From positions 62,001 through 126,000 of the forward strand of contig NZ_JAKCFC010000005.1 in NCBI RefSeq assembly GCF_021916785.1: a stretch of 64,000 bases of DNA. Direction: 5' to 3'. Position 1 is the stretch's first letter. Every line of letters starts with the position of its first letter. A model generated the notes under the pieces. It saw only the letters and a program-made list of their open reading frames with translations. It was not told the DNA's origin and ran no database searches. Both the position numbers and the translations under genes were made by a program. This DNA comes from Mycolicibacterium lacusdiani. Lineage in GTDB: Bacteria > Actinomycetota > Actinomycetes > Mycobacteriales > Mycobacteriaceae. Shown one piece after another: positions 25,103-34,525 of this stretch.

Positions 25103-25924
25103 TCAGGCCAGTTGCTTGCGGAACTCCCTGGCCTGGGTCATCAGCTCCTCGACACGTGACCGCTGGGCGCGGTTCTCGAAGACGCCGTCTTCCTTGAAGT
25201 AGGTCCCCACGATGGCGCCGTCGGCGAGGTCGAGCTGGGTCGCGACGTTCTCGGCGCGCACGCCGGTGTTGACGAACACCGGTACCGAACCGGCTGCCTC
25301 CTTCACCACCCGCACGGCCTGCGAATCCGTAGGCGCGCCCGCCGTCGCGCCGGACACGCAGATCGCGTCGGGCAGGGTGGCGAACACCGTCGTACGGGTG
25401 ATCGACGCCAGATCGCGCGCGGCCAGGTAGGTGGCGGACTCGGGCACGATGTTGAAGAACAGCTTGACGTGGCTGCCGCCGACGCGGGCGCGGTGCCGCG
25501 CGGTCTCGCCGACGTTGGTGTTCCACAGGCCGAAGTCACTGGCGTACACCCCGGTGAAGATCTCCCGGACGAAGCTCGCTCCGGTGGCCACGGCGAGGTC
25601 GATCGATGCCCGGCCGTCCCACAGCACGTTGACGCCGAACGGAACGGCGATCTCGGGCAACAACTCTCCGATGATGCGCGCCATCGTGATCGCCGTGATC
25701 GGCTCGGTCTTCGTGAGGTAGGGCAGGCTGAACTCGTTCGAGATCATCACGCCGTCGACGCCGCCGGACTGCAGCGCGTCGAGTTCCTCGCGGGCGCGCG
25801 CGACGACCGCGGCGATGCCCGCGGCGCTGTCGTAGCCGGGATCACCGGGTAGCGCCGCCAGGTGCAGCATGGCGATGACGGGTTTGCGGACGATGAAGAC
25901 CTCGTCGAGCCAGGTCGTGGTCAA
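25103..25924 (-). CDS. BtpA/SgcQ family TIM-barrel protein
   Basis: The 273-residue protein matches the BtpA family: PVIAMLHLAALPGDPGYD at the N-terminus, GGVDGVMISNEFSLPY, and a C-terminal VPVFVNTGVRAENVATQLDLADGAIVGT resembling a phosphate-binding barrel end. BtpA was linked to photosystem I assembly, while SgcQ homologues sit in sugar operons. No reaction is established, though an isomerase or aldolase-like role on a sugar phosphate is plausible. The likely start is a TTG at 25924 with AAAGG upstream, as no ATG or GTG fits. Last gene of the sugar operon. Confidence 0.75.
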   Translation of the reverse strand: MTTTWLDEVFIVRKPVIAMLHLAALPGDPGYDSAAGIAAVVARAREELDALQSGGVDGVMISNEFSLPYLTKTEPITAITMARIIGELLPEIAVPFGVNVLWDGRASIDLAVATGASFVREIFTGVYASDFGLWNTNVGETARHRARVGGSHVKLFFNIVPESATYLAARDLASITRTTVFATLPDAICVSGATAGAPTDSQAVRVVKEAAGSVPVFVNTGVRAENVATQLDLADGAIVGTYFKEDGVFENRAQRSRVEELMTQAREFRKQLA

Positions 25925-25977
25925 GGTCGTGCCTTTCGTTGCAGGTGTGAGCGATGAGTCGTGGAGGCTTGCTTGGG

Positions 25978-26751
25978 CTAGTCCATGAAGGCGCCACCGT
26001 TGACGGCCAGCGCCTCGCCAGTGATGAAGCGCGAGTCGGGGGAGAGCAGGAAGGCGACCGCGGTGGCCACGTCCTCGGGCTGCTCGAGGCGGCGCAGCGG
26101 AGTGTCGTCGAGCATCATCTTTCGCACGCCGTCGACCGTCGTGCCGCGCAGCTGCGCCTCCCACTCCAATTCCCTTGACTGCATGGGGGTCTCGACGTAA
26201 CCCGGACAGACGCAATTGACCCGGATGTCGTGCTCACCGAGTTCATATGCCATCGCCTGGGTGAGGCCCACGACGCCGAACTTCGACGCCACGTAGTCGC
26301 TGAGGAACGGCACGCGCCCCTGCTTGCCCGCCATCGATGCGGTGTTCACGATGGCGCCGCCGGTGCCGGTGCGCAGCATGGCCCGAGCCGCGGCCTGGCC
26401 ACATACGAAGACGCCCTTGAGGTTGACGTCCATGGTCTGATCGAAGCGTTCGACCGGCGCGTCGAGGAAGCGGTGCATGAACGAGATGCCCGCGTTGCTC
26501 ACCCAGGCGTCCAGGCCGATCCGGTCGGCGGTCGCGAATGCCAGCGCCGTGGCGTCCGACGGTGACCTCACGTCGAGGGAGGCCGACTCGTGCGGAGCGC
26601 CGTCCACGGCGGGAAGATCCGCTGCGACGGCACCCGCGGCGTCGGCGTCGACGTCGGTCACCACGACGCTCCATCCGCGTTCGGCAAGGGTGCGTGAGAT
26701 CGCCCGTCCGATACCGGATCCCGCGCCGGTCACTACCACTGTCCTGGTCAT
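25978..26751 (-). CDS. SDR family oxidoreductase of the sugar operon
   Basis: The 257-residue enzyme is a classical SDR: TGAGSGIGRAI for NAD(P) binding, NAG at about residue 90, the catalytic Ser in NTASMAG, and YVASK. The C-terminal GEALAVNGGAFMD is typical of polyol and sugar dehydrogenases. It overlaps the ABC ATPase gene by 4 bases, so it probably oxidises the imported sugar or polyol before or after phosphorylation. The exact substrate is unknown. Confidence 0.88.
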   Translation of the reverse strand: MTRTVVVTGAGSGIGRAISRTLAERGWSVVVTDVDADAAGAVAADLPAVDGAPHESASLDVRSPSDATALAFATADRIGLDAWVSNAGISFMHRFLDAPVERFDQTMDVNLKGVFVCGQAAARAMLRTGTGGAIVNTASMAGKQGRVPFLSDYVASKFGVVGLTQAMAYELGEHDIRVNCVCPGYVETPMQSRELEWEAQLRGTTVDGVRKMMLDDTPLRRLEQPEDVATAVAFLLSPDSRFITGEALAVNGGAFMD

Positions 26752-27836
26752 CTCTGAGGTTGTTTCCCATCCTTGGTGTCGCCGACGAGTCGTCGGCCGG
26801 TCTCTGCGTCGAAGACGTGTGCTGCACCCGGGCGCACCGAGAGGGCGACCGATGCGCCCTCGGCGATTCCCGACATGCGTTGTGTCTCGACCACACTGGT
26901 CAGGTTCGAGCCGCCCCCGGCTATCGTCACGATGGCCCTCGGACCCAGTAGCTCGACGAGCGTCACCCGGGCATCGGCGTCCGCGTCCGGGGTGACCAGC
27001 AGGTCGTCGGGCCGCACGCCCAACGTGACCCGGCCCGGCGCACCCGCGCCGTCGAGCGCCAGCCGTAGCCCACTCGGCGCGGTGAAGGCTCCGTCGGCGA
27101 TCTCGCCGTCGACGAGGTTCATCTTCGGGCTGCCGACGAAGGACGCCACGAAGCTGTCGACCGGTGACCCGTACACCTCCAGCGGCGTACCGACCTGGGC
27201 GGCGCGGCCGTCGCGCATCACCACCATGCGGTCGGACAGCGTCATCGCCTCCTCCTGGTCGTGCGTGACGTAGAGCGAGGTGATGCCGAGCCTGCGCTGG
27301 ATCTGCAGCAGTTCGGTCCTGGTCTCCACGCGCAGCTTGGCGTCGAGGTTGCTCAGGGGCTCGTCGAACAAGAACACCGAGGGTTGCCGGATGATCGCGC
27401 GGCCGATCGCGACGCGCTGTTGCTGACCTCCGCTGAGGTCCTTCGGCTTTCGCGCCATGAGATTGCCCAGGCCCAGGGATTCGCCGACCTCGTCGGCACG
27501 CGCGAGCGCCTCGGCGCGGGGGGTCTTCGACGCCCGCAGCGGGAACGCGATGTTCTCCCGGACGGTCAGGTGCGGGTAGAGCGCGTAGTTCTGGAACACC
27601 ATCGCGACGTCGCGCTCCCGCGGCTGCAGGTGGGTGACGTCACGCCCGTCGATGGTGATGGATCCCGACGTCACCGACTCGAGGCCGGCCAGCATGCGCA
27701 GTGACGTCGACTTGCCACATCCCGACGGACCGACCAGAACGGTGAACGACCCGTCGGGCAGCTCCAGGTTCAGGTCGTCCACCACGGAGGTCGAGCCGTA
27801 GGACTTCGTCACGCCCGAGAAGTGAACCGTTGCCAT
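26748..27836 (-). CDS. Carbohydrate ABC transporter ATPase (MalK/UgpC type)
   Basis: The 362-residue protein has Walker A GPSGCGKST (36-44), the Q-loop in MVFQNYALYPH, signature LSGGQQQR, Walker B VFLFDEPLSNLD and the switch His in YVTHDQEEAM. A C-terminal TOBE region follows, as in MalK and UgpC. It supplies energy to the two permeases encoded just upstream in the operon. The overlap with the SDR gene and the 10-base gap to the permease indicate a single mRNA. Confidence 0.93.
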   Translation of the reverse strand: MATVHFSGVTKSYGSTSVVDDLNLELPDGSFTVLVGPSGCGKSTSLRMLAGLESVTSGSITIDGRDVTHLQPRERDVAMVFQNYALYPHLTVRENIAFPLRASKTPRAEALARADEVGESLGLGNLMARKPKDLSGGQQQRVAIGRAIIRQPSVFLFDEPLSNLDAKLRVETRTELLQIQRRLGITSLYVTHDQEEAMTLSDRMVVMRDGRAAQVGTPLEVYGSPVDSFVASFVGSPKMNLVDGEIADGAFTAPSGLRLALDGAGAPGRVTLGVRPDDLLVTPDADADARVTLVELLGPRAIVTIAGGGSNLTSVVETQRMSGIAEGASVALSVRPGAAHVFDAETGRRLVGDTKDGKQPQR

Positions 27837-27846
27837 GTAATGCCTT

Positions 27847-28674
27847 TCAGAACTTCACCGCGCCGCCGCTGATGCCCTGCACCAACTTGCGCTGGATGAA
27901 GAAGCTCGCGATGACGACGGGTATGACGGCGATCAGGATCGCGGCGCTCATCGACCCGATCTGTACGCCGCGGAACGTGTTGAAGCCGGCGATCGCGACC
28001 GGCAGGATCGCTGCCTCGCCGGGGGCCAGGATGAGCCCGTAGAACAGGTCGTTCCACGACAGCGTGAAACCGAAGATCGCCGCGGCGCCGATGCCGGGCA
28101 ACACCTGCGGCAGGACCACCAGCCGGAAGGCTTGCCACCGGGTGAATCCGTCGACCTGCGCCTGCTCTTCCAGCGAGCGGGGGACCGCCTCGAAGAAGCC
28201 GATCAGGAACCAGGTCACTACGGGCAGAACGAAACTGAGGTGCGCGAAGATCACCGGAACGAGGGTGTCGTTGAGCCGCAACGCGTACGCCATGCTCAGG
28301 AAGGGGAACACCAGCACCGCCGGCGGCAGCACCTGGGCGGCCAGCATCCCGAACCGCGTGGCGGTGCCGCCTGCGCGATAGCGGGCGATCGCGTAGGCGC
28401 CGAGGCTGCCGACCACGACGCTGATGCCGACGGTGGTCAGCCCGACGATCGCGCTGCGGCCCGCGGCGGCGAGGATGTCCGACGACAGCACCGTGCGCCA
28501 CGCCTCGAACGTCGGCGTGAACCGCAGCAGGAACGGCTCGTTGAGCTGTTGCGGTGACTTCACGCTGGCCAGTGCCACCCACGCCAGCGGGAACAGCACC
28601 GTGATCCCGGCAGCCCACAGCAGCGCCACCCGGCACACCGTCAGCACCGGGGAATCCTTGATCGACGACGTCAC
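27847..28674 (-). CDS. Carbohydrate ABC transporter permease (MalG type)
   Basis: The 275-residue protein has about six membrane helices and the EAA loop EEQAQVDGFTRWQAFRLVVLP that contacts the ATPase. It pairs with the second permease to form the importer channel. The GTG at 28674 overlaps the stop of the other permease as GTGA. The frame stays open upstream to 29256, but that part is antisense-like read-through of the neighbouring gene. Confidence 0.9.
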   Translation of the reverse strand: MTSSIKDSPVLTVCRVALLWAAGITVLFPLAWVALASVKSPQQLNEPFLLRFTPTFEAWRTVLSSDILAAAGRSAIVGLTTVGISVVVGSLGAYAIARYRAGGTATRFGMLAAQVLPPAVLVFPFLSMAYALRLNDTLVPVIFAHLSFVLPVVTWFLIGFFEAVPRSLEEQAQVDGFTRWQAFRLVVLPQVLPGIGAAAIFGFTLSWNDLFYGLILAPGEAAILPVAIAGFNTFRGVQIGSMSAAILIAVIPVVIASFFIQRKLVQGISGGAVKF

Positions 28675-29540
28675 GATTGCTCCCCTCGCCGGGTGCGCTC
28701 CAGCCGGCGGAACGCGACCACGATGATCGTCAGCACCACGACGAGCACGACGAAGGCCATCGAGGACGCCGAGCCGAGCCGGAAGAACTGAATTCCCGTC
28801 TGATACACGAAGTACTGCAGCGTCTCGGTCTCGGTGCCCGGCCCACCGCGAGTGGTGGCGAAGACGTACTCGAACACCTTCATGGCGTCGAGGCTCCGCA
28901 GCAGGATCGCCACCACGAGCACCGGTGCCAGCAGCGGCAACGTCACGCGGCGCAGCACGTACCACCCGCGCGCACCGTCGACCCGCGCCGCCTCCAACGG
29001 TTCCGAGGGGATGGACTGCAGCCCGGCGAGCAGCAACAGCACCATGAACGGCGTCCACTGCCACACGTCCATGAACGCGAGCGTGAAAAGTGCGCGGCCT
29101 GGACCGAAGAAGTCGTAGTCGATCCCGATGGCCCGCAACATGTGTGGGATCGCGCCGAGCTGATCGTTGAGCAAGAACCGGAAGATCAGCCCGACCGCGA
29201 TCGGCGTGATGAACATCGGCGCCAGCAGCATCGAACGCGTGACGTCGCGCGCCCAACGCTGCTTGTGCAGGGCAAGCGCCAACGCGAGCCCGATCACCAA
29301 TTCCAGGCCCACCGCCACGCCCACGAACGTGGCCGTGGTGCCGAACGAATGCCAGAACGAGGCGTCGCCGAACGTCGCGACGTAGTTCCCGGCGCCGACG
29401 ATCGACGGCGTGCCACGGTCGGTCAGCTTGTAGTCGGTGACGCTCAGATAGAACGCATACAGGAGCGGGAACCCGACCACCCCGAGGAACAGCGCGATCA
29501 GTGGCGCGACCATGCCGTGCTTGAAGGTCATGAACTTCAT
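28671..29540 (-). CDS. Carbohydrate ABC transporter permease (MalF/UgpA type)
   Basis: The 289-residue protein has six predicted helices and the EAA motif EPLEAARVDGARGWYVLRRVTLP characteristic of sugar ABC permeases. It forms the other half of the channel with the MalG-type protein, whose start overlaps its stop. ATGs at 29540 and 29531 are both possible. It lies 40 bases after the binding-protein gene. Confidence 0.9.
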   Translation of the reverse strand: MKFMTFKHGMVAPLIALFLGVVGFPLLYAFYLSVTDYKLTDRGTPSIVGAGNYVATFGDASFWHSFGTTATFVGVAVGLELVIGLALALALHKQRWARDVTRSMLLAPMFITPIAVGLIFRFLLNDQLGAIPHMLRAIGIDYDFFGPGRALFTLAFMDVWQWTPFMVLLLLAGLQSIPSEPLEAARVDGARGWYVLRRVTLPLLAPVLVVAILLRSLDAMKVFEYVFATTRGGPGTETETLQYFVYQTGIQFFRLGSASSMAFVVLVVVLTIIVVAFRRLERTRRGEQS

Positions 29541-29580
29541 CGACGCACTACTCCTCTCCTCGGGGTGGCCGGTGTTCTAC

Positions 29581-30906
29581 TTAGCCCTGGATCTTCTCGG
29601 CGGCGGCCTGCGCGGCGGCCAGGGCGTCGTCGACGCTCTTGGTGCCCGCGACGGCCTCGTTGAGTTCGGTGCCGACGGCCTGGATCATCTCCTCGCCGCT
29701 CGGTCCCTGGCTCAGCGGCGACGCGTCGGCCAGGAGCTGCTCGACGGTGCGGTAGTAGTCGGCGCCGAAGCGTCCGCCCAGAACTGCCGGATCCTTCAGG
29801 GTGCTCTGCCGGATCGCGGCGCCGCCCTTCTCGGTGCGTGCGACGTCGTGCTGCTTGGAGGTCAGCCAGGACGTGAACGCCCATGCCGCGTCGGAGGATC
29901 CGGAGTTGGCGGGGATGGCCCAGCTCCACGACCCCAGCACCTGCTTGCCGCCGGGGATGGGCGCCAGCTTGAACTTCCCGGCCGAGGGGCCCGAACCCGG
30001 CTCGTTGAGCGCGGGCAGCTGCCAGTTGTAGTTGATCATCGCCGCGGCCTGGCCGGCGGCCACCGAACGCTGTGCCTCGTCCATGCTCCAGTTCAGGCTG
30101 TTGGGCGGGGCGGCCGTCTCGTACGTGTCGATGTAGGCCTCGAGCGCACGCTTGGCCTCGGGGGTGTTCAGCGTGACCTTGCCCTCGTCGTCGTAGATAG
30201 AGCCGCCGGCGGCGAACAGCCAGTTACCCCACTCCTCGAAGATCTTGTAGCCGCGCTGCGGCTGCATCGCCAGGCCTGCCCGGTCACCGACCTTGAGCGC
30301 CTTGGACGTGCTGACCAATTGGTCGAGCGTCGTCGGCACCTGCTGGTTGGCCTGCGCGAGATCCTCGGAGTCGTAGACGTATCCGAGCGCGTAGTTGTAG
30401 AACGGCACCGCGTAGCGCACGCCGTCGACGGTGGTGATGTCGGTCAGCGACGGGAAGAAGTCCGCAGCGTCGTAGTCCGTGGTGCTGTCGATCCGGGAGT
30501 CCAGCGGCTGCAGGAACTTCGCGTCGGCGAAGTCGACCATCCACGGGTTGTCGACGACGATCAGGTCGTACGTCGCCTCGGGCGACTGGAAGGACGACAC
30601 CAGCTTGTCGCGCATCTGGTCGTAGGTCAGCGTCTCGACGTCGATCGCGACGTTGGGGTACTCGGCGTTGAAGTCACCCACCATCGACTTGACGATGTCC
30701 GTGTCGGGGACGTTCTCCATCAGGATGCGGACGGTGCCCGACGCGTCCTTGCCGACGTCGCCGGTTCCGGTGGCCTCTGCCTGTTCCGGTCCTCCGCTGC
30801 CTGCACAGGCGCTGAGCGTCAGCGAGACGGCGGCGAGCACGGCGACGGTCGCCGACCCGAGGGACGGCCGCCTCCGCCGAGGTGTCGTGGATTTCGTGAA
30901 CTTCAC
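29581..30906 (-). CDS. Extracellular solute-binding lipoprotein of a carbohydrate ABC transporter
   Basis: The 441-residue protein starts with a twin-basic region (RRRRPS), a hydrophobic helix and the lipobox LSAC near residue 31. The mature part is a family 1 binding protein fold (GTVRILMENVPDTD, YDLIVVDNPWMVDFA, AVPFYNYALGYVYD, GSWSWAIP). It captures a sugar or polyol outside the cell. I chose the GTG at 30906, with GAAGGGAAG 8 bases upstream; the ATG at 30924 has no well-spaced site. It follows the kinase gene after 58 bases. Confidence 0.9.
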   Translation of the reverse strand: MKFTKSTTPRRRRPSLGSATVAVLAAVSLTLSACAGSGGPEQAEATGTGDVGKDASGTVRILMENVPDTDIVKSMVGDFNAEYPNVAIDVETLTYDQMRDKLVSSFQSPEATYDLIVVDNPWMVDFADAKFLQPLDSRIDSTTDYDAADFFPSLTDITTVDGVRYAVPFYNYALGYVYDSEDLAQANQQVPTTLDQLVSTSKALKVGDRAGLAMQPQRGYKIFEEWGNWLFAAGGSIYDDEGKVTLNTPEAKRALEAYIDTYETAAPPNSLNWSMDEAQRSVAAGQAAAMINYNWQLPALNEPGSGPSAGKFKLAPIPGGKQVLGSWSWAIPANSGSSDAAWAFTSWLTSKQHDVARTEKGGAAIRQSTLKDPAVLGGRFGADYYRTVEQLLADASPLSQGPSGEEMIQAVGTELNEAVAGTKSVDDALAAAQAAAEKIQG

Positions 30907-30964
30907 TGCGGCACTTCCCTTCATTCCTTGGTGTGGATCATGCGGTGTGTCAATCGTTGGTGCG

Positions 30965-32446
30965 TCAGGGCGTTCGTCGTGCCAGGGCGTGCGAGACGGG
31001 CGTGACCGCCGCGCCGAGGTCGAGCCAGGTCCGGTACGCGTCGTCGTAGATCGCCCGGCGGGACTCATCGGGCACCACCGGCGGATCGAGGGCGACGAAG
31101 CGGGCGGCATCGGACCAGTCGTCGAGCGCGCCGATCCCGATGGCGGCGATCACCGCGGCGCCCAGCGACGCGCCGGGGTGCCCACGGACGGGACGCAACT
31201 CGAGGCCGAGCACGTCGGCGTGGATCTGCTTCCACAGCACGGACTTCGACCCGCCGTTGGTGATCATGACCCGCGTCGGTGCGATGCCGATGTCGGTGAA
31301 GACATCGACGTGGTGGCGGAACCCGAAGGCGATGGCCTCGAGCACCGACCGGTACACGTCGGCCCTGCCGTGCCCGAGATGCAGCCCGGCGAACACTCCG
31401 CGCAGATCGGGATCGTGCAGCGGACTCTTCTCGCCGAGGAAGTAGGGCAGGCACAACACCTCGGCGGGAGCCGCGCGCATCGCCTCGTCGTCCAGCGTGG
31501 TCAGTTCTGGGCCGCCGATCAGCGCCTGGAACCACCGGATCAGGCTGCCGCTGGTGGCCATGCAGCCGTTGGGCAACCAGTGGTCCGGTACGGGGTGGGC
31601 GTCGAGGTAGAGCCGCTCGTCGACGACCTTCGTGTCACTGGCGACCAGGATGTCGCCCGCGCCGCCGAGCTTGACCAGCGCGTCACCTGGCCGGTTCACC
31701 CCGGCGGCGAAGGCCGACAGGACGTGGTCGGCGCCCCCGACGACGAGAGCGGTACCGGGGCGCAGGCCGGTGAGTTCGGCTGCGGTCGCGCTGAGTTCGC
31801 CCACCTGGGTGCCGGGCCGGTACACGGGCGGCAACGTCGCGACGTCGAGTCCGGAGGCCGCCACCACCCGTCGGGCGACCTCGCCGTCGATGGTGAACAG
31901 GCCGGACTCCAGCGCCCAGTTCTGTTCGACGTGCGCGTCGGCGCCGAGTGCCATCAGCACCCAGTCGTAGGAGCCCACGTAGTGCGCCGTGCGCCCGTAG
32001 ACGTCGGCTTCGTGCTCGCGCAGCCACATCGTCGTCGGCGCGACCGACTGTTGCGTCAGCGCCGAACCGGTCAATGCGACCAGGTCGACGTCCGTCAGTG
32101 CCTCGGCCAGCAGGCGCACCTCGTCGGTGGCCCTGGCGTCGTTCTGAAGGATGGCCCGGCGCAACGCGTTTCCGTGGGCGTCGACCGGGATCACCGCGGG
32201 CACCATGCCGGATACCGCGACGGCGCCCACCGCGTCGGAGCCGACACCGCTGACCCGCAGGACCTCGCGGATGGTGTCGACGACGTTGGCGTGCCACTGC
32301 GCGGTGTCGGCCTCGGCGCCACCGGGTACGGGGGAGTGCAGGGTCGACTCCCGGCCGGCTTGGGCGACGATGCCGGCCGATGGGTCGAAGAGCACCGTCT
32401 TGGTGCCGGTGGTACCGATGTCGATGCCGATCGTGTGCGTGCTCAC
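30965..32446 (-). CDS. FGGY-family carbohydrate kinase (xylulokinase-like)
   Basis: The 493-residue protein begins IGIDIGTTGTKTVLFD, the phosphate-1 loop of FGGY kinases, and later shows KLGGAGDILVASDT and the signature NGGSKSVLWKQIHADVLG. These enzymes phosphorylate pentuloses, polyols or related sugars with ATP. The sequence looks XylB-like, but the substrate is not fixed. The GTG at 32446 overlaps the DeoR stop as GTGA, so regulator and kinase are coupled at the head of the operon. Confidence 0.88.
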   Translation of the reverse strand: MSTHTIGIDIGTTGTKTVLFDPSAGIVAQAGRESTLHSPVPGGAEADTAQWHANVVDTIREVLRVSGVGSDAVGAVAVSGMVPAVIPVDAHGNALRRAILQNDARATDEVRLLAEALTDVDLVALTGSALTQQSVAPTTMWLREHEADVYGRTAHYVGSYDWVLMALGADAHVEQNWALESGLFTIDGEVARRVVAASGLDVATLPPVYRPGTQVGELSATAAELTGLRPGTALVVGGADHVLSAFAAGVNRPGDALVKLGGAGDILVASDTKVVDERLYLDAHPVPDHWLPNGCMATSGSLIRWFQALIGGPELTTLDDEAMRAAPAEVLCLPYFLGEKSPLHDPDLRGVFAGLHLGHGRADVYRSVLEAIAFGFRHHVDVFTDIGIAPTRVMITNGGSKSVLWKQIHADVLGLELRPVRGHPGASLGAAVIAAIGIGALDDWSDAARFVALDPPVVPDESRRAIYDDAYRTWLDLGAAVTPVSHALARRTP

Positions 32447-33261
32447 CGCGAGCCGGCCCCGCGCGAGCGGCAAGACGGCGAATCCGCTTCGTGGCTCGCC
32501 ACGGTCACGACCTCGACCCCGAGCGAGCGCGCCGCCACCAGCGCCGGATGGTCACTCGGGCCGTCGGTGATGATCACGTCGACCTCCGCGAGCGCCGCGA
32601 TGCTCACGAACGTCACCCGGCCGAGCTTGCTCTTGTCCGCCGCGACGACGACCCGGTCGGCGCGTCGGCTGGCCGCGCGCTTCACCCGGCTCTCGGACTG
32701 GTGGTAGTCGGAGATCCCGCGATCGCCGTCGATGCCCGCGACACCCATGACGAACGTGTCGCAGTTGTAGTTGCCGAGAGTGTCCTCGGCCGCGGGCCCG
32801 ATCAGGCTCAGCTCGCCGGGGCGCAGTTCGCCGCCGGTCAGCACGACGGTCGTGTCGGCCTCGTCGACCAGTTCCAGGGCCGCCAGCAGGCTCGGCGTCA
32901 CGATCGTCAGGCCCAGTCCGCGGCCGCGCAGCGAGCGGGCGACGGCCAGGGCAGTGCTGCCGGAGTCCAGGATCAACGTCTCGGCGGGTCCGATCAGGTC
33001 GGCCACGGCGTCGGCGATGTGGCGCTTCTCCTCCGCGGCGTTGGCGACGCGGGTGGCGAAGGAGGGCTCGGAGTCCTTGCGGGACAGCGCGATCGCACCG
33101 CCCACCACGCGACGGACCAGTCCGAGCATCTCGAGGGACTCGACGTCGCGGCGGATCGTCATCTCCGACACGTCGAACTCAGCGGCGAGTTCGGCGAAGC
33201 CGACCTCGCGATCGGTGCGCACGCGTTGCGCAATGCGATCCCGCCGGGACTTGGCATCCAC
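32443..33261 (-). CDS. DeoR family repressor of the sugar operon
   Basis: The 272-residue protein has the DeoR helix-turn-helix at about residues 20-55 (FAELAAEFDVSEMTIRRDVE) and the sugar-phosphate sensor domain (TLILDSGSTALAVARSL, later ADKSKLGR). It starts with GTG at 33261 and leads an eight-gene minus-strand operon ending with the BtpA-like gene. It likely represses the operon until a phosphorylated intermediate binds. AT-rich repeated elements lie in the region before it (33297-33366). Confidence 0.9.
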   Translation of the reverse strand: MDAKSRRDRIAQRVRTDREVGFAELAAEFDVSEMTIRRDVESLEMLGLVRRVVGGAIALSRKDSEPSFATRVANAAEEKRHIADAVADLIGPAETLILDSGSTALAVARSLRGRGLGLTIVTPSLLAALELVDEADTTVVLTGGELRPGELSLIGPAAEDTLGNYNCDTFVMGVAGIDGDRGISDYHQSESRVKRAASRRADRVVVAADKSKLGRVTFVSIAALAEVDVIITDGPSDHPALVAARSLGVEVVTVASHEADSPSCRSRGAGSR

Positions 33262-33568
33262 CGTCGACCTTCACCGGCCCTTCCAGCACTTGGATGTGTT
33301 TGAAATTCACATATTGGTCGCGAAACATGTTCAAAACATGCACTTCGCGGTGCGATGGATGTGAATCTATAACAGGTCGGTGTGCAATGCCCACACTTCC
33401 GCGACGATTTCTCCGAATTCGTGCTCGGTGCGGGTGGCACGCCCACCGGGATACGGCCCGGGATGATCGCGGGCACGTCGCTACCCGGGTCGAGATCGGG
33501 TAGGCGACACACCGAACGGTTTGCCGATGGCGGCGCCCAACACCGCTTCGCCTCGATACCGTGCGAGC
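33262..33568. promoter_or_regulatory. 307-bp intergenic region with AT-rich repeats: sugar operon promoter and candidate DeoR sites
   Basis: No gene is visible in this gap. Its left part is unusually AT-rich and holds two inverted pairs: TGTTTGAA (33297-33304) with TTCAAAACA (33330-33338), and ATTCACAT (33305-33312) with ATGTGAAT (33359-33366). Such repeated TTTGAA/TTCAAA half-sites fit a DeoR operator. At the right end TACCGT (33557-33562) would start the DUF389 transcript at 33569. Confidence 0.55.
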
Positions 33569-34498
33569 GTGCTGCACTTGCGCGTCATCGCACCCGAGGA
33601 CCTCCGTGACGACGTCATCGGGATCCTCCGCGGCGAGGTCGGGGTTGCGAACCTCCTGCTGCACCCGGGGGTGGCGATCGAACCCGAGGGTGACGAGATC
33701 ACCGCCGACATCGCGCGCGAGTGCGCCAACGACGTAATCAAGCGTCTCAAGGACCTCGACGTGCAGCATCGCGGCGCGATCACGCTGGAAGTCCTGGACA
33801 CCGTCCTGTCGACCCGCGCGCACCACGCCGAGAAGGAGGCGGACGGCGACCCGGCCGACGCCGTGATCTGGGACGAGCTGATCGGCCGCACCCGGGAGGA
33901 GGCGACGCTGAGCGTCACCTTCGTACTGTTCCTCACGCTCGCGTGCTTGCTGACGGCCATCGGCGTGGTCACCGACTCCACCGTCACGGTCGTGGGTGCA
34001 ATGATCCTCGGCCCGGAGTTCGGTCCACTGGCGGCACTGTCGGTCGCGCTGGTGCAGCGCAGGGCCAACCTCGCCCGGAGGGCCGCCGCCGCGCTGATCG
34101 TTGGATTTCCCATCGCGATGGGGATCACCGCGCTGACCACCATGGCGGCCGAGGCCGTCGGCTGGCTGAGCCCCGACAGCGTCGAGCACGTGCAGGAGGT
34201 CGACTTCATCTTCCAGGTCGGCCCGTTGTCGTTCGTCGTCGCACTGCTCGCGGGCGCGGCGGGCATGCTGTCACTCGTCTCGTCGAGGTCCGCGGGCCTG
34301 GTCGGGGTGTTCATCTCCGTATACACCATCACCGCAGCCGGTTTCGCGGTCGTCGCCGCCACCGTCGGACAGTGGGACGTCGCGGCGAAGTCCGCTCTGC
34401 AGCTCGTGGTCAACCTCGTCGGCATCGTGGTGGCCGGTGTCCTGGTGCTGATGCTGCGCCCGAGCGGCCGGTTGGTTCACCACGAGATGCGCAAGTAG
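33569..34498 (+). CDS. DUF389 family membrane protein
   Basis: The 309-residue protein has an N-terminal soluble domain of about 110 residues (VLHLRVIAPEDLRDDVIGIL) followed by six or so membrane helices and the DUF389 signature VVGAMILGPEFGPLAALSVAL. The function of the family is unknown; transport has been proposed for some members. The GTG at 33569 coincides with the transcription start predicted from TACCGT at 33557, so it appears leaderless. The longer frame starting at 33521 adds 16 residues with no support. Confidence 0.85.
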   Translation: MLHLRVIAPEDLRDDVIGILRGEVGVANLLLHPGVAIEPEGDEITADIARECANDVIKRLKDLDVQHRGAITLEVLDTVLSTRAHHAEKEADGDPADAVIWDELIGRTREEATLSVTFVLFLTLACLLTAIGVVTDSTVTVVGAMILGPEFGPLAALSVALVQRRANLARRAAAALIVGFPIAMGITALTTMAAEAVGWLSPDSVEHVQEVDFIFQVGPLSFVVALLAGAAGMLSLVSSRSAGLVGVFISVYTITAAGFAVVAATVGQWDVAAKSALQLVVNLVGIVVAGVLVLMLRPSGRLVHHEMRK

Positions 34499-34525
34499 CG
34501 GCCGGGTGCGTACGGTTCTGCGTTG

